Assembly: GCA_036278755.1 (NCBI GenBank)
Contig: DASUKL010000031.1
Coordinates: 1 to 21,731 of the forward strand
Source of the DNA: DASUKL01 sp036278755
Lineage (GTDB): Bacteria; Chloroflexota; Limnocylindria; Limnocylindrales; CSP1-4
DNA: 21,731 nt
Direction: 5' to 3'
The notes below the pieces were generated by a model. The model did not search any database, was not told the origin of the DNA, and saw only the letters and a program-made list of their open reading frames with translations. Positions 1 through 7,250 of the stretch are shown here, in pieces. The position numbers were made by a program, and so were the translations under genes. Numbering within the stretch: the stretch's first letter is position 1; each line of letters begins with the position of its first letter.

Positions 1-93
1 TCGCAGGGCAGCTTCTACGTGGCCGACACGGCCGAGACCTGGATCGGCCTCGACCGGGGCAACCGCAGCATCCAGAAGTTCGCCCCGGTCTAG
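1..93 (+). CDS. C-terminal fragment of an NHL-repeat-like protein
   Basis: The window opens inside a reading frame that runs for 30 codons to a TAG stop at 91-93. The visible end, FYVADT followed by GNRSIQKFAPV, resembles the last blade of an NHL-type beta-propeller, where 'VADTGNNRIQKF' is the usual pattern. Most of the gene lies outside the window, so neither its full domain structure nor its role can be given. It is separated from the nitrilase by about 140 bp that include the first operator-like site, and it probably does not belong to the catabolic cluster. Confidence is limited by the short visible length. Confidence 0.5.
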   Translation, partial: SQGSFYVADTAETWIGLDRGNRSIQKFAPV

Positions 94-187
94 CGGCGAC
101 ACACCGCTCGGGCGACCCGCCGCGCGGACAGGCGCGACGTCGCGGCGCTCGGCGGTCGCGGCCCCGTCTCTCGCATGCCGATGAGTG

Positions 188-203
188 CTATCGTATGCTA
201 ACC
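188..203 (+). promoter_or_regulatory. Operator-like site 1, upstream of nitrilase operon
   Basis: CTATCGTATGCTAACC, a copy of the motif found at every divergent promoter of the cluster (consensus CTATYGTATRCWMTCG). It ends 29 nt before the chosen nitrilase start. The half-palindromic core with GT...C is typical of GntR-family operators, so the likely binding protein is the GntR/FCD regulator encoded at 2298-2990. It also contains TATCGT, which could serve as a -10 element, so promoter and operator may overlap here. Confidence 0.6.
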
Positions 204-232
204 ATCTGGCTGGCGCGACTGACCGAGGTCCC

Positions 233-1339
233 ATGAGCGACGCCTATCAGACCATCCGACTCGCCGCCGCGCAGGTCGCCCCGGTCTTCCTCGACCGCGA
301 GGCCACGATCGTCCGGGCCTGCGAGGTCATCAGCGAGGCCGGGGCCAAGGGCGCGGATCTCGTGGCCTTCCCCGAAGGTTACGTGCCGGCCCACCCCCTC
401 TGGTTCCACTTCCATCCGGCCACCAGCCGCGCGGCGCGGGCCATGTCCGTGGCATTGGCCAACAACGCCGTGGTCGTGCCCAGCCCGGCCACCGATGCCC
501 TCTGCGAGGTGGCCCGCAGCGCGAACTGCTCGGTGGTCATCGGCATCTGCGAGAAGGCCGCCGGCTCGGCTGCCGCACTGTACAACTCGCTGCTGATCAT
601 CGGCCGCGACGGGCGCATCCTCGGCTGCCGACGCAAGATCGTGCCCACCAACGGCGAGCGCATCGTCCACACCCCGGGGGCCGGTGACAGCATCCAGGTC
701 TTCCCCACCGAGTTCGGGGTCGTGGCCGGCCTCATGTGCGGCGAGAACTCGAACCCCCTCCTGACCTACACGATGCAGGCCCTAGGAGCCCAGGTCCACG
801 TGGCGAGCTGGCCCAGCTTCCCCCACCAGGCCGCCGACCTGCAGGCCATCGCCGACGTGGCCGGCCGGGCCGTGGCCTATCAGAATTCCTGCTTCGTGGT
901 CAACGTCCTGGGCGCCGTCTCGGAGACGATGATCGAGCGCCTGCCGGCCACCGAGGAGGATGCGGCCTACCTGCGCCGCGCCGCGGAGCGGGGCGGGACG
1001 ACGATCTACGCCCCCGGCGGCCGGGTCCTCGAAGGCCCGTTGCCCGGCGGCGAGGGGATCCTGTATGCCGACGCCGACCTGGGTCAGATCGTGCCGCGCA
1101 AGCTGTCCCACGACTACGCCGGCAACTACAACCGCTTCGACATCTTCCAGCTCGTGGTCAACGCCTCGCCGGCCATGCCGGCCCTCCAGACCGGCCTGCC
1201 GACATCGTCGGGCCTGCTGGTGACGACCGCGCCCTTCGGCCAGGCCACGGTCCGCACGATCGGCGCCGCGACCACGCCGGCCGGCCTGCCCGCCCCGGCA
1301 CCTGGAGCGGACCCGGAGGCAGCCGATGACCAGGCTTGA
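233..1339 (+). CDS. Nitrilase (carbon-nitrogen hydrolase superfamily)
   Basis: A 368-residue protein of the nitrilase branch, which hydrolyses nitriles to carboxylic acid and ammonia. The catalytic triad is visible: Glu48 in FPEG, Lys135 in RRKIVPT and Cys169 in GLMCGENSNPL. The CGENxNPL context and the GNYNRFD motif near residue 297 (usually GHYxRPD) point to true nitrilases and away from the amidase or ureidopropionase branches. Length fits the family. ATG 233 is preferred over the in-frame GTG at 185, because the upstream start would lie on top of operator-like site 1 and add residues not expected in the family. The last ~40 residues are Ala/Pro-rich and probably disordered. It is followed after 18 nt by the FAH-family gene, so the two probably form an operon. 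The substrate nitrile is unknown. Confidence 0.88.
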   Translation: MSDAYQTIRLAAAQVAPVFLDREATIVRACEVISEAGAKGADLVAFPEGYVPAHPLWFHFHPATSRAARAMSVALANNAVVVPSPATDALCEVARSANCSVVIGICEKAAGSAAALYNSLLIIGRDGRILGCRRKIVPTNGERIVHTPGAGDSIQVFPTEFGVVAGLMCGENSNPLLTYTMQALGAQVHVASWPSFPHQAADLQAIADVAGRAVAYQNSCFVVNVLGAVSETMIERLPATEEDAAYLRRAAERGGTTIYAPGGRVLEGPLPGGEGILYADADLGQIVPRKLSHDYAGNYNRFDIFQLVVNASPAMPALQTGLPTSSGLLVTTAPFGQATVRTIGAATTPAGLPAPAPGADPEAADDQA

Positions 1340-1357
1340 GCCCGCCGAGCTCCGACG

Positions 1358-2215
1358 ATGAGGATCGCGCGCTTCGACGGCGGCCGTATCGGCCTGATCG
1401 AGGAGGGGGCCATCCGGGACATCAGCCCGGTCCTCGTCGGCTGGCGTCCGGACGCTGCCTACATGAACGACTTCATCGCCCACTTCGATGAGCTGCGGCC
1501 GACCATCGCGACCTACGCCGCCTCGGTCGCCCCGCAGGCCCTCGAGGAGGTCCGCCTCGAGGCTCCGGTCCCACGGCCCACCCAATTGCTGGCCGCCCCG
1601 CTCAACTTCCAGGCTCATCGCGACGAGATGAAGGGGCCCCTGACCGCCGGGGCGGGCACGGCCGCTGAGCTCGGCTTCTTCGTCAAGGCCGCGGGCTCCA
1701 TCGCCGGTCCATCCGATGATGTCCTGCTACCCGACCTGCCCGATCGCCGCTTCGACTTCGAAGGCGAGATCGCCGTGGTCGTGGGCCGTGCCGCGCGGGC
1801 CGTGCCGGCCGAGCGGGTCCTGGACCATGTCCTGGGCTACACGATCCTCTTCGACATGACCATGCGCATGACCGAGACGGCCCGCGAGGAACGGACGATG
1901 CGCAAGTCGTTCGCCACCTTCTCGCCGCTCGGCCCCTGGATCGTGACCCGCGACGAGATCCCCGACCCGTCCCGCCTCGGGCTGAAGGTCTGGCGCAACG
2001 GCGAGCTGCGCCAGGACGCCTCGCTGCGCGACCTCATCGTCGACATCCCGAACCTGCTGGCGCGGGCCAGCGCGGTCCTCGAGCTGCAGCCCGGCGACGT
2101 CTACACCACGGGCAGCCCGGCCGGCGTAGGCCAGGTCCACGTGGGCGACGAGATCGAGGCCGACGCGCCGCTCATCGGGCGTCTCCGGCTACGGGTGGCC
2201 CAGCGCCCCTGGTAG
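1358..2215 (+). CDS. FAH-family hydrolase (fumarylacetoacetase C-terminal domain)
   Basis: A 285-residue member of the fumarylacetoacetate hydrolase family, whose members cleave or decarboxylate beta-diketo and acylpyruvate-type acids with Mg2+ or Mn2+. The metal-binding acidic residues are recognisable: Glu135 and Glu137 in DFEGE and Asp166 in LFDMT. The C-terminal signature PGDVYTTGSPAGVG (245-258) is intact. The usual 'NDVTARD' and 'KSFDTF' stretches read FDMTMRM (165-171) and KSFATF (183-188), so substrate preference may differ from fumarylpyruvate hydrolases. It starts 18 nt after the nitrilase stop and is probably cotranscribed from the promoter near site 1. The gene ends facing gntR. 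Fumarylpyruvate hydrolase, oxaloacetate decarboxylase and lyase activities are all possible. Confidence 0.87.
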   Translation: MRIARFDGGRIGLIEEGAIRDISPVLVGWRPDAAYMNDFIAHFDELRPTIATYAASVAPQALEEVRLEAPVPRPTQLLAAPLNFQAHRDEMKGPLTAGAGTAAELGFFVKAAGSIAGPSDDVLLPDLPDRRFDFEGEIAVVVGRAARAVPAERVLDHVLGYTILFDMTMRMTETAREERTMRKSFATFSPLGPWIVTRDEIPDPSRLGLKVWRNGELRQDASLRDLIVDIPNLLARASAVLELQPGDVYTTGSPAGVGQVHVGDEIEADAPLIGRLRLRVAQRPW

Positions 2216-2220
2216 ACGGT

Positions 2221-2270
2221 CCGGTGGCCAGGCCCTGCTGTGGCCGTCGACGCGGGCAGGGGCCACCCGG
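2221..2270. terminator. Candidate bidirectional hairpin between convergent genes
   Basis: CCGGTGGCC (2221-2229) pairs with GGCCACCCGG (2261-2270) with one bulge, and the inner GCCCTGC and GCAGG can extend the stem. The hairpin lies in the 82-bp gap between the stops of the FAH-family gene and gntR. There is no T-tract, so intrinsic termination is uncertain. Confidence 0.4.
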
Positions 2271-2297
2271 GAGCCCGAGTGTCGGCGCGAGGAGCGG

Positions 2298-2990
2298 CTA
2301 GCGGTCCAGTTCGTCGGCCAGGTCGGCCAGGCGCTGGAGCCGGATCCGTTCGCCGTCGCGCATGTGCTCCCGGGCCACCGCTTCGGCCTGATCCTGATCA
2401 CGTTGCTCGATAGCGTCCACGAGCCGCTGATGCTGGCGCAAGGCCTGGGCCGGTCGGCCGGGATCGGAATATGTCGTCCCGGGCACCAGGGCCAGGGGCG
2501 TCTGGAGGGCATGCAGCGCATCCACGAGGTACCGATTCCGTGAGGCTCGGTAGACCGTGTTGTGGAATTGGGAATTCAACCGGATGAGGGCGTCGATGTC
2601 GTCGCTGGAGGTCTCGGCTTGGCGCTCCAGATTGGCGCGCAGGGTGGAGATCTCGGCCTCCGAGGCCTGTCGCGCGGCCAATCGCGCGGCGAGCGCCTCG
2701 AGCACGTCGCGCAGGGCGTAGATCTCGGTCAGATGCTGCTGATCGAGCGTGGCCACGACCAGGCCCCGGCGCGGAGCGGCCTCCAGGAGGCCTTCGACCT
2801 CGAGCTGCTTGAGCGCATCACGGGTGGGCGTTCGGCTGATGCCCAGGCTCTTGGCCAGGTCGGCTTCGCGCATCCGTTCGCCGGGCTGGTATTGATGGCG
2901 CTCGATGGCATCGCGGATCCGCGTATACGCCTGCCGCGCCAGCGGCGTCGATCCTCGCGAGGTCGGTGGTCGTTCGGTTCGGACCCCCAT
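2298..2990 (-). CDS. GntR-family transcriptional regulator, FCD (FadR) subfamily
   Basis: A 230-residue regulator with an N-terminal winged helix-turn-helix (about residues 15-82, recognition region EADLAKSLGISRTPTRDAL) and a C-terminal all-helical FCD ligand-binding domain. FCD metal-site residues are recognisable as Asn139 and His143 in LNSQFH, His187 in RQHQRL and His209 in REHM. Such domains usually bind small carboxylates through a metal ion. ATG at 2990 is chosen because AGAGGTGA lies just upstream. A further in-frame ATG at 3062 is rejected because it falls inside operator-like site 2. The gene is divergent from the first ABM gene, and the shared motif between them suggests autoregulation. 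It is the only regulator in the cluster, and so the natural candidate for reading all six sites. Whether it represses or activates is unknown. Confidence 0.92.
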   Translation of the reverse strand: MGVRTERPPTSRGSTPLARQAYTRIRDAIERHQYQPGERMREADLAKSLGISRTPTRDALKQLEVEGLLEAAPRRGLVVATLDQQHLTEIYALRDVLEALAARLAARQASEAEISTLRANLERQAETSSDDIDALIRLNSQFHNTVYRASRNRYLVDALHALQTPLALVPGTTYSDPGRPAQALRQHQRLVDAIEQRDQDQAEAVAREHMRDGERIRLQRLADLADELDR

Positions 2991-3053
2991 GATCTGGTCA
3001 CCTCTTCGTATCAGCCCGGATGTCGCATCCTGCCCGGCCGATCTGGCGGCACG

Positions 3054-3069
3054 CGATTGCATACGTTAG
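3054..3069 (-). promoter_or_regulatory. Operator-like site 2, gntR / ABM divergent region
   Basis: On the minus strand this reads CTAACGTATGCAATCG, matching the cluster consensus CTATYGTATRCWMTCG at 14 of 16 positions. It lies about 63 nt before the gntR start on one side and 55 nt before the ABM start on the other, so one dimeric site could control both directions. Binding by the adjacent GntR protein is inferred from position and the palindromic GT...C-type core. Confidence 0.62.
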
Positions 3070-3124
3070 CGCGTTCTGATACGGTTCATGGGCCGTTCGT
3101 GCAGTCCCGGATCGAGGAGAAGCC

Positions 3125-3442
3125 GTGAGCGTTCTGGAGGTCGTCAGGATCGTGGCCCGTGATGGGCGCGGGGATGCGTTCGGCCCCCGGCTGGCGAACG
3201 GCCTGGCCTCCCAGGCGTCGTCCGAGGGTTGCCTGGCGGTCAGCACGCGGCGCAGCGTCGAACGGCCCGACGAATACCTCCTGCTCCTCGACTGGGAGTC
3301 CGTGGAGGCCCACACGGCCTGGCAGCAGACGGGTCGCCAGGCGTGGCAGGAGGGCGTCGGCTGGGAGATCGTCGACGGCGGGGCGATGGGCCTCAAGCAC
3401 TACCGCCACGTGGCCACCATCAAGGGTCCCCAGCCGGTCTGA
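3125..3442 (+). CDS. ABM-domain protein (antibiotic biosynthesis monooxygenase-like), copy 1
   Basis: A 105-residue protein covering a single ABM dimeric alpha/beta-barrel domain. The family includes cofactor-independent quinol monooxygenases, heme-degrading enzymes and non-catalytic members. Visible landmarks are the beta-strand 'SVLEVVRIVAR' at the start, RRSVERPDEYLLLLDWES in the middle, VGWEIV and the closing strand HYRHVATIKG. The start is GTG 3125 with GGAGAAG just upstream. The protein is clearly paralogous to the ABM protein at 4529-4864: both share RRS(V/I)ERPDE(Y/F)L and VGWEIV. It appears to be a single-gene transcript, divergent from gntR, ending 8 bp from the stop of the convergent dehydrogenase. 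Reaction unknown. Confidence 0.8.
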   Translation: MSVLEVVRIVARDGRGDAFGPRLANGLASQASSEGCLAVSTRRSVERPDEYLLLLDWESVEAHTAWQQTGRQAWQEGVGWEIVDGGAMGLKHYRHVATIKGPQPV

Positions 3443-3450
3443 GTCCGGCC

Positions 3451-4518
3451 TCAGCCGAGCCGCAGCCGGCAGTCCGGCCGCTCGAAGACCGACGGGTCGG
3501 CGATGGCCGCCGGCCGCTCCCCGCGCAGGGCCCGCCGGGCGGCGTCCACGGCCCGCGCCCGCAGCTCCCGATCCGCCGAGGCGCTGGAAGCCGCCGAGTG
3601 GCCCGTGACGAGGATGCGCTCCTCGCCCAGGAGCGGGCTGTCCGCCGGTAGCGGCTCGCGCTCGGTGACGTCGAGCCCGGCCCCGGCCAGGCGGCCCGCG
3701 GCCACGGCCTCGAGGAGCGCCGCCTCGTCGATGAGGCCCCCCCGCGACGTGTTCACGATGTAGGCCCCCGGCCGCATGCGGGCGAAGGCGTCGCTCGAGA
3801 AGAGATGGTCGTTCTCGGGCGTCCGAGGGGCATGGAGGCTGATCAGGTCGGCCCGCTCGAGGAGGCCTTCGAAGTCGACCTGCTCCACCCCGGGCCAGAC
3901 CTCGGCCGAGATGGTGGCGTAGGGGTCGAAGGCCACGATGGCCCCGAAGATGGACCCGGCCTTGCGGGCCAAGGCCTGGCCGATGCGGCCGAAGCCGACG
4001 ATGCCCAGGGTCAGCCCCTCCAGCCGCCGCATCCCCCGCCGGGACGCGGCGATGACCGTCGCGTCACGCGACCAGTCGCCCCGCGAGACCGCCCGGTCGA
4101 GGGCCACGATCCGCCGCTCGAGGGCCAGCAGGAGGGCCAGGGCGTGGTCCGAGACCTCCTCCACCGTGGCATCGGGGACGAAGGCCACGGGCAAGCCCAG
4201 GGCCGTCGCGGCCGGGACGTCCACGTTGTCGATGCCCACCCCACGGCGGACCAGGAGCTCGCAGGCCCGCAGCTCGGCGAGGGCCGCCGCGTCCATCGGC
4301 TCGACGGCCCCCACGAGGACGATGCGGGCGTCGGCCGCGTGCTCCCGGACCTCGGCCGGCGACCACAGGGGCACCCGCCGGATGGTGGCCCCGAACTCGG
4401 TGACGAGGGCCTCCTCGATGTCGGTCACCTGGCCCAGGCGCTCGCTGTAGGCGACGATGGGACCCACCGCTGCCGCGGCTCCCGCGCTCGCGACGTTTCC
4501 TGTGCTCCCCGTACTCAC
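3451..4518 (-). CDS. D-2-hydroxyacid dehydrogenase, NAD-binding (phosphoglycerate dehydrogenase-like)
   Basis: A 355-residue NAD(P)-dependent D-isomer 2-hydroxyacid dehydrogenase, which interconverts 2-oxo and D-2-hydroxy acids. The Rossmann motif GFGRIG is at 175-180 and is followed by Asp198 in FDP, which favours NAD over NADP. The catalytic trio is recognisable: Arg259 in NTSRGGLID, Glu288 in DVTEREPLP and His307 in TGHSAASS. The His motif is usually TPHxA, so Gly replaces Pro next to the catalytic His. The start is GTG 4518, 10 nt after the stop of the preceding ABM gene. It has no strong ribosome binding site of its own, which suggests translational coupling. Substrate unknown; a product of the cluster's FAH, lyase or hydrolase steps is plausible. 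Confidence 0.87.
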   Translation of the reverse strand: MSTGSTGNVASAGAAAAVGPIVAYSERLGQVTDIEEALVTEFGATIRRVPLWSPAEVREHAADARIVLVGAVEPMDAAALAELRACELLVRRGVGIDNVDVPAATALGLPVAFVPDATVEEVSDHALALLLALERRIVALDRAVSRGDWSRDATVIAASRRGMRRLEGLTLGIVGFGRIGQALARKAGSIFGAIVAFDPYATISAEVWPGVEQVDFEGLLERADLISLHAPRTPENDHLFSSDAFARMRPGAYIVNTSRGGLIDEAALLEAVAAGRLAGAGLDVTEREPLPADSPLLGEERILVTGHSAASSASADRELRARAVDAARRALRGERPAAIADPSVFERPDCRLRLG

Positions 4519-4528
4519 CGGCCGGCGC

Positions 4529-4864
4529 TCAGCCGTTCAGCGAGGGGTCGTCGCCCTTGACCGTGGCGGCGGGGAGGTAGTGACCGTAGGCCAGCGTGCC
4601 GGACGGCCCCTGCTCGACGATCTCCCAGCCCACCGCGTCGTGCCAGCGGCTCCGGTTCGCGTCGCGCCAGGCATGGTGGGCGGCGATGGAGCTCCAGAAC
4701 GTCTGGATGAGGAACTCGTCGGGCCGTTCGATGCTCCGCCGCAGGTAGATGGCCAGGCACTCCGGATCCTCGGCATGGACCTGCAGGCCACGCTGCAGGC
4801 GGGCCTCCAGCTCGTCGCCCTGACCGGGCCGGCTGGTCACGGTCAGGAGGGACATCACGCTCAT
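4529..4864 (-). CDS. ABM-domain protein, copy 2
   Basis: A 111-residue ABM-type protein, with SVMSLLTVTSRPGQGDELEA at the start, RRSIERPDEFLIQTFWSS in the middle and AVGWEIVEQG towards the end. ATG 4864 is chosen from several in-frame starts (4870, 4897) because GAGGAGGA at 4871-4878 then has normal spacing. It is a divergent paralogue of the ABM protein at 3125-3442. It is the first gene of a two-gene leftward operon with the hydroxyacid dehydrogenase and diverges from the creatininase-family gene across operator-like site 3. ABM proteins act as dimers, so the two copies could in principle pair. A monooxygenase role is possible but not shown by any residue I can identify. Confidence 0.8.
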   Translation of the reverse strand: MSVMSLLTVTSRPGQGDELEARLQRGLQVHAEDPECLAIYLRRSIERPDEFLIQTFWSSIAAHHAWRDANRSRWHDAVGWEIVEQGPSGTLAYGHYLPAATVKGDDPSLNG

Positions 4865-4903
4865 CACCATTCCTCCTCGGGCTACCTCTGCGACCACTGT
4901 ACC

Positions 4904-4919
4904 CTATTGTATACTCTCG
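4904..4919 (+). promoter_or_regulatory. Operator-like site 3, ABM2 / creatininase divergent region
   Basis: CTATTGTATACTCTCG, matching the cluster consensus at 15 of 16 positions with a fully palindromic GTATAC core. It lies about 40 nt before the ABM2 start on the minus strand and about 86 nt before the creatininase start on the plus strand. It overlaps TATACT (+) and TACAAT (-), both good -10 candidates, so binding would be expected to block both promoters. Confidence 0.65.
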
Positions 4920-4928
4920 TCCAAAGCT

Positions 4929-4944
4929 GCACCCTATGGGGTGC
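4929..4944. repeat. Inverted repeat GCACCC-TATG-GGGTGC near site 3
   Basis: A 16-bp inverted repeat with 6-bp arms and a 4-nt centre. Its left half contains ACCCTAT (4931-4937), which also occurs at 4901-4907 exactly 30 bp away, running into operator-like site 3. It may be a second regulator site, or an RNA hairpin in the creatininase leader. Confidence 0.4.
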
Positions 4945-4956
4945 CGAACGGCCCGG

Positions 4957-4972
4957 GCCCGACCCGTCGGGC
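4957..4972 (+). other. GC-rich hairpin in the creatininase leader
   Basis: GCCCGAC (4957-4963) and GTCGGGC (4966-4972) can pair as a tight hairpin ending 33 nt before the creatininase start codon. It has no T-tract and lies between promoter and gene, so a leader structure is more likely than a terminator. Function is unknown. Confidence 0.3.
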
Positions 4973-5005
4973 GCCCAACGCTCAGGTAGCGCAAGAAGGA
5001 GCCCC

Positions 5006-5851
5006 ATGAACAAGCTCAGCCTGCAGGACATCTCGTGGGTCGAAGCCCAGCGCCTGCGCGATGCGACCAACGGCGTCGTGCTGGTGCCCTTCGCCTCCAT
5101 CGAGGGCCACGGCCACCATTGCCCGCTGGGCACGGACTCCTGGATGGCCCAGGCGACCACCGAACGCGCCGCGGAGCGGACCGGAGTGCCCTTCACGCCG
5201 CTCATCCCGGCCGGCGTCTCGCCCCAGCATCTCGACGGGCGGCCGGGCACGCTCACCGTGCGCGAGCAGATCATGATCGAGTACCTCCACGACGTCTGCC
5301 GCAGCCTCATCGCCAACGGCTGGAGCAAGATCGTCCTGGTCAACGGCCACGAGGGCAACCAGCCCGCCCTGTGGAACCTCCTGCGGCGCATCAAGTACGA
5401 GACCGGCGCGCTGGCCATCGGGCTCGACATCGGCGTGCTCATGAAGACGGCCGTCGACGACCTCATCGATAATCCGCCCGAGGAGCTGCCGAACTGGCAC
5501 GCCAGCGAGATCGAGACCTCGCTCATGCTGGCCATCGACCCCGGGCTCGTCACCTGGCCGCTGGCCAAGGCCGAGTACCCCCACACCCCGGCCATCGTCA
5601 AGGACGCCCCCGAGTTCAACCAGGACGCCGGCTTTTCCAAGGCCATCCGCTTCGGTGCCTACCAGGTCTTCATGGCCCAGGAGAACGCCGACTACAGCAC
5701 GACCAGCACGGTCGGCAACCCGGAGCGGGCCAGCGCCGAGAAGGGCGAGCGCATCCTCGAGCGCTTCGTCAGCTACACCGCCGACCTGTGCGAGGAGCTC
5801 AAGAAGTTGGACGTGAACGTTCACACCCGTGCCTTCACCGACCGCATCTGA
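5006..5851 (+). CDS. Creatininase-family amidohydrolase
   Basis: A 281-residue member of the creatininase family, metal-dependent (Zn/Mn) enzymes that hydrolyse cyclic or linear amides. Conserved motifs are SIEGHGHHCPLGTD (31-44) with Glu33, His35 and Asp44, VNGHEGN (112-118) with His115, and HASEIETS (165-172) with Glu168. These match the expected dinuclear metal ligands. NGHEGN differs from the common NGHGGN. ATG 5006 follows AAGAAGGAG at ideal spacing, so longer upstream frames are discounted. The next gene, MmgE/PrpD, starts 23 nt inside its 3' end. Other members act in cofactor maturation or sugar and nucleoside catabolism, so creatinine as substrate should not be assumed. Confidence 0.87.
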   Translation: MNKLSLQDISWVEAQRLRDATNGVVLVPFASIEGHGHHCPLGTDSWMAQATTERAAERTGVPFTPLIPAGVSPQHLDGRPGTLTVREQIMIEYLHDVCRSLIANGWSKIVLVNGHEGNQPALWNLLRRIKYETGALAIGLDIGVLMKTAVDDLIDNPPEELPNWHASEIETSLMLAIDPGLVTWPLAKAEYPHTPAIVKDAPEFNQDAGFSKAIRFGAYQVFMAQENADYSTTSTVGNPERASAEKGERILERFVSYTADLCEELKKLDVNVHTRAFTDRI

Positions 5852-7244
5852 GCCCGAGCCGAGCCCGACCGAGCCCGGGCTCGCCCCGCGCTCGGTCGAG
5901 TCGCTGCTGGCCCACCTGATCGTCGACACGCCGGGCTCGGCCATGGGGGCCGATGCCCGGCGGGCCGCCACGCGGCAGGTGCTCGACGCCATCGGCGTCA
6001 CGCTGGCGGCGACCCGCGAGCCGGCGGGCCAGGCCGTCCTGGCGGCGACCCGTCGCACGGGGAGCGGCGACCAGGCGCGTGTCCTGGGCACGGCCCTCCG
6101 CTGCTCGGTCCTCGACGCGGCCTGGACCAACGGCTCGCTGTGCCACCTCATCGATTTCGACGACACGGGCTTCTCCCATCCCACGGCCTGCATCATGCCC
6201 GCGGCCGTGGCCGTGGGGGAGTGGCTGGGCGCCCGCGGCAGCGATGTCCTCGAGGCCATCATCCTGGGCTACGAGGTCTTCGAGCGGCTGGCCGCCAGCG
6301 CTCGGCCGGTGGAACCCGAGCTCCGCGAACGGGGCATCCACCCGACATCGATCTGGGGCGCCCCGGCCGCGGCGGCCGCCACGGGCAGGCTCCTGGGCCT
6401 GGACGTCGAGCAGGTCACGGTCGCTCTCGGCATCGCCGCGACCGGCGCCGCCGGGCTGACCCAGCAATTCGGCTCGTGGGGCAAGGGCATCAACGCCGGC
6501 AATGCCGCTCGCGGCGGGGTCCAGGCGGCGATCCTGGCGGCCGAGGGCCTGCGCGGTGCGCCGGACGCCATCAGTGGCCGGTACGGCCTCTTCACGGCCG
6601 TCGTGGGCCTCGGACGATGCGACCTGTCGGGCGTGGCCCGCGACCTGGGCCAGCGCTGGTCGGTGGTCGAGCCGGGCCTGGGCATCAAGCGCTTCCCGGC
6701 CTGCACCAGCACCCTGCGCGCGGTCGACGCGATGCTCCAGCTCGCCACGGCCGAGGGCTACGACCCGGCCGCCGTGGAGCGCATCGTGGTCGACGTCCAC
6801 CCCGACCTCCTCCACACCCTCCGCTTCCGCCGGCCCAGCCTGGGCTTCAACGGCAAGTTCAGCCTCGACTACACCGTCGCCGCGGCGGCCCTCGACCGGG
6901 GGCTGACGATCGAGACCTTCAGCGACGAGGCAGCGACCCGGCCGGCCTTCCGGGCCATGCTCGAGCGGGTCGAGCTGCGGGAGCACCCCGAGTGGCCGCT
7001 GGCCCGCCGCTACGAGACCCCGGTCACCGTGGAGCTGGCCGACGGCACGGTCCGTGCGGCGTCCGTGCCGGCCTTCCGGGGCAGCTTCGCCGCCAAGCTC
7101 AGCGACGACGAGGTGCGAGCCAAGTACCTAAGCACCAGCGCCCGAGCCCTGCCGGCCGAACGGGCCAGCCGTTCCGCCGAGGCCATCTGGGCCCTCGATA
7201 CGGCCGACGACCTGGGCTCGCTGCTCGACCTGCTGGCGGTCTGA
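5829..7244 (+). CDS. MmgE/PrpD family protein (2-methylcitrate dehydratase / cis-aconitate decarboxylase-like)
   Basis: A 471-residue MmgE/PrpD-fold protein. Family members dehydrate 2-methylcitrate, decarboxylate cis-aconitate or isomerise related acids. Landmarks include NGSLCHLIDFDDT (101-113), HPTA (117-120), HPTSIWG (171-177), GKGINAG with Lys219, KRFPACTSTLRAVDA around Lys287 and Cys292, and KFSLDY (343-348). The spacing of His117, His171, Lys219 and Lys287 resembles the active-site set I recall for cis-aconitate decarboxylase. The start is GTG 5829, overlapping the creatininase gene by 23 nt, and the first ~20 residues are Pro/Glu/Ser-rich. This is interesting beside tcuA, whose known homologue makes cis-aconitate from tricarballylate, but the exact reaction remains an inference. 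Confidence 0.87.
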   Translation: MPSPTASEPEPSPTEPGLAPRSVESLLAHLIVDTPGSAMGADARRAATRQVLDAIGVTLAATREPAGQAVLAATRRTGSGDQARVLGTALRCSVLDAAWTNGSLCHLIDFDDTGFSHPTACIMPAAVAVGEWLGARGSDVLEAIILGYEVFERLAASARPVEPELRERGIHPTSIWGAPAAAAATGRLLGLDVEQVTVALGIAATGAAGLTQQFGSWGKGINAGNAARGGVQAAILAAEGLRGAPDAISGRYGLFTAVVGLGRCDLSGVARDLGQRWSVVEPGLGIKRFPACTSTLRAVDAMLQLATAEGYDPAAVERIVVDVHPDLLHTLRFRRPSLGFNGKFSLDYTVAAAALDRGLTIETFSDEAATRPAFRAMLERVELREHPEWPLARRYETPVTVELADGTVRAASVPAFRGSFAAKLSDDEVRAKYLSTSARALPAERASRSAEAIWALDTADDLGSLLDLLAV

Positions 7245-7250
7245 TCGTCC

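Noticed and set aside
119..146. Inverted repeats (CGCGACGTCGCG and GCCGCG/CGCGGC) after the NHL-like gene as a terminator
   Set aside because: Such palindromes are expected by chance in this GC-rich sequence and there is no T-tract or stable long stem.
2921..2930. Perfect palindrome GCGTATACGC inside gntR as a seventh operator
   Set aside because: It shares the GTATAC core but not the flanking consensus, and it encodes the conserved AYTRIR stretch of the GntR helix, so coding constraint explains it. An intragenic site remains possible but unsupported.
4982..6262. Long minus-strand open frame opposite creatininase and MmgE/PrpD
   Set aside because: The composition is shadow-like and it covers two well-supported genes on the other strand.
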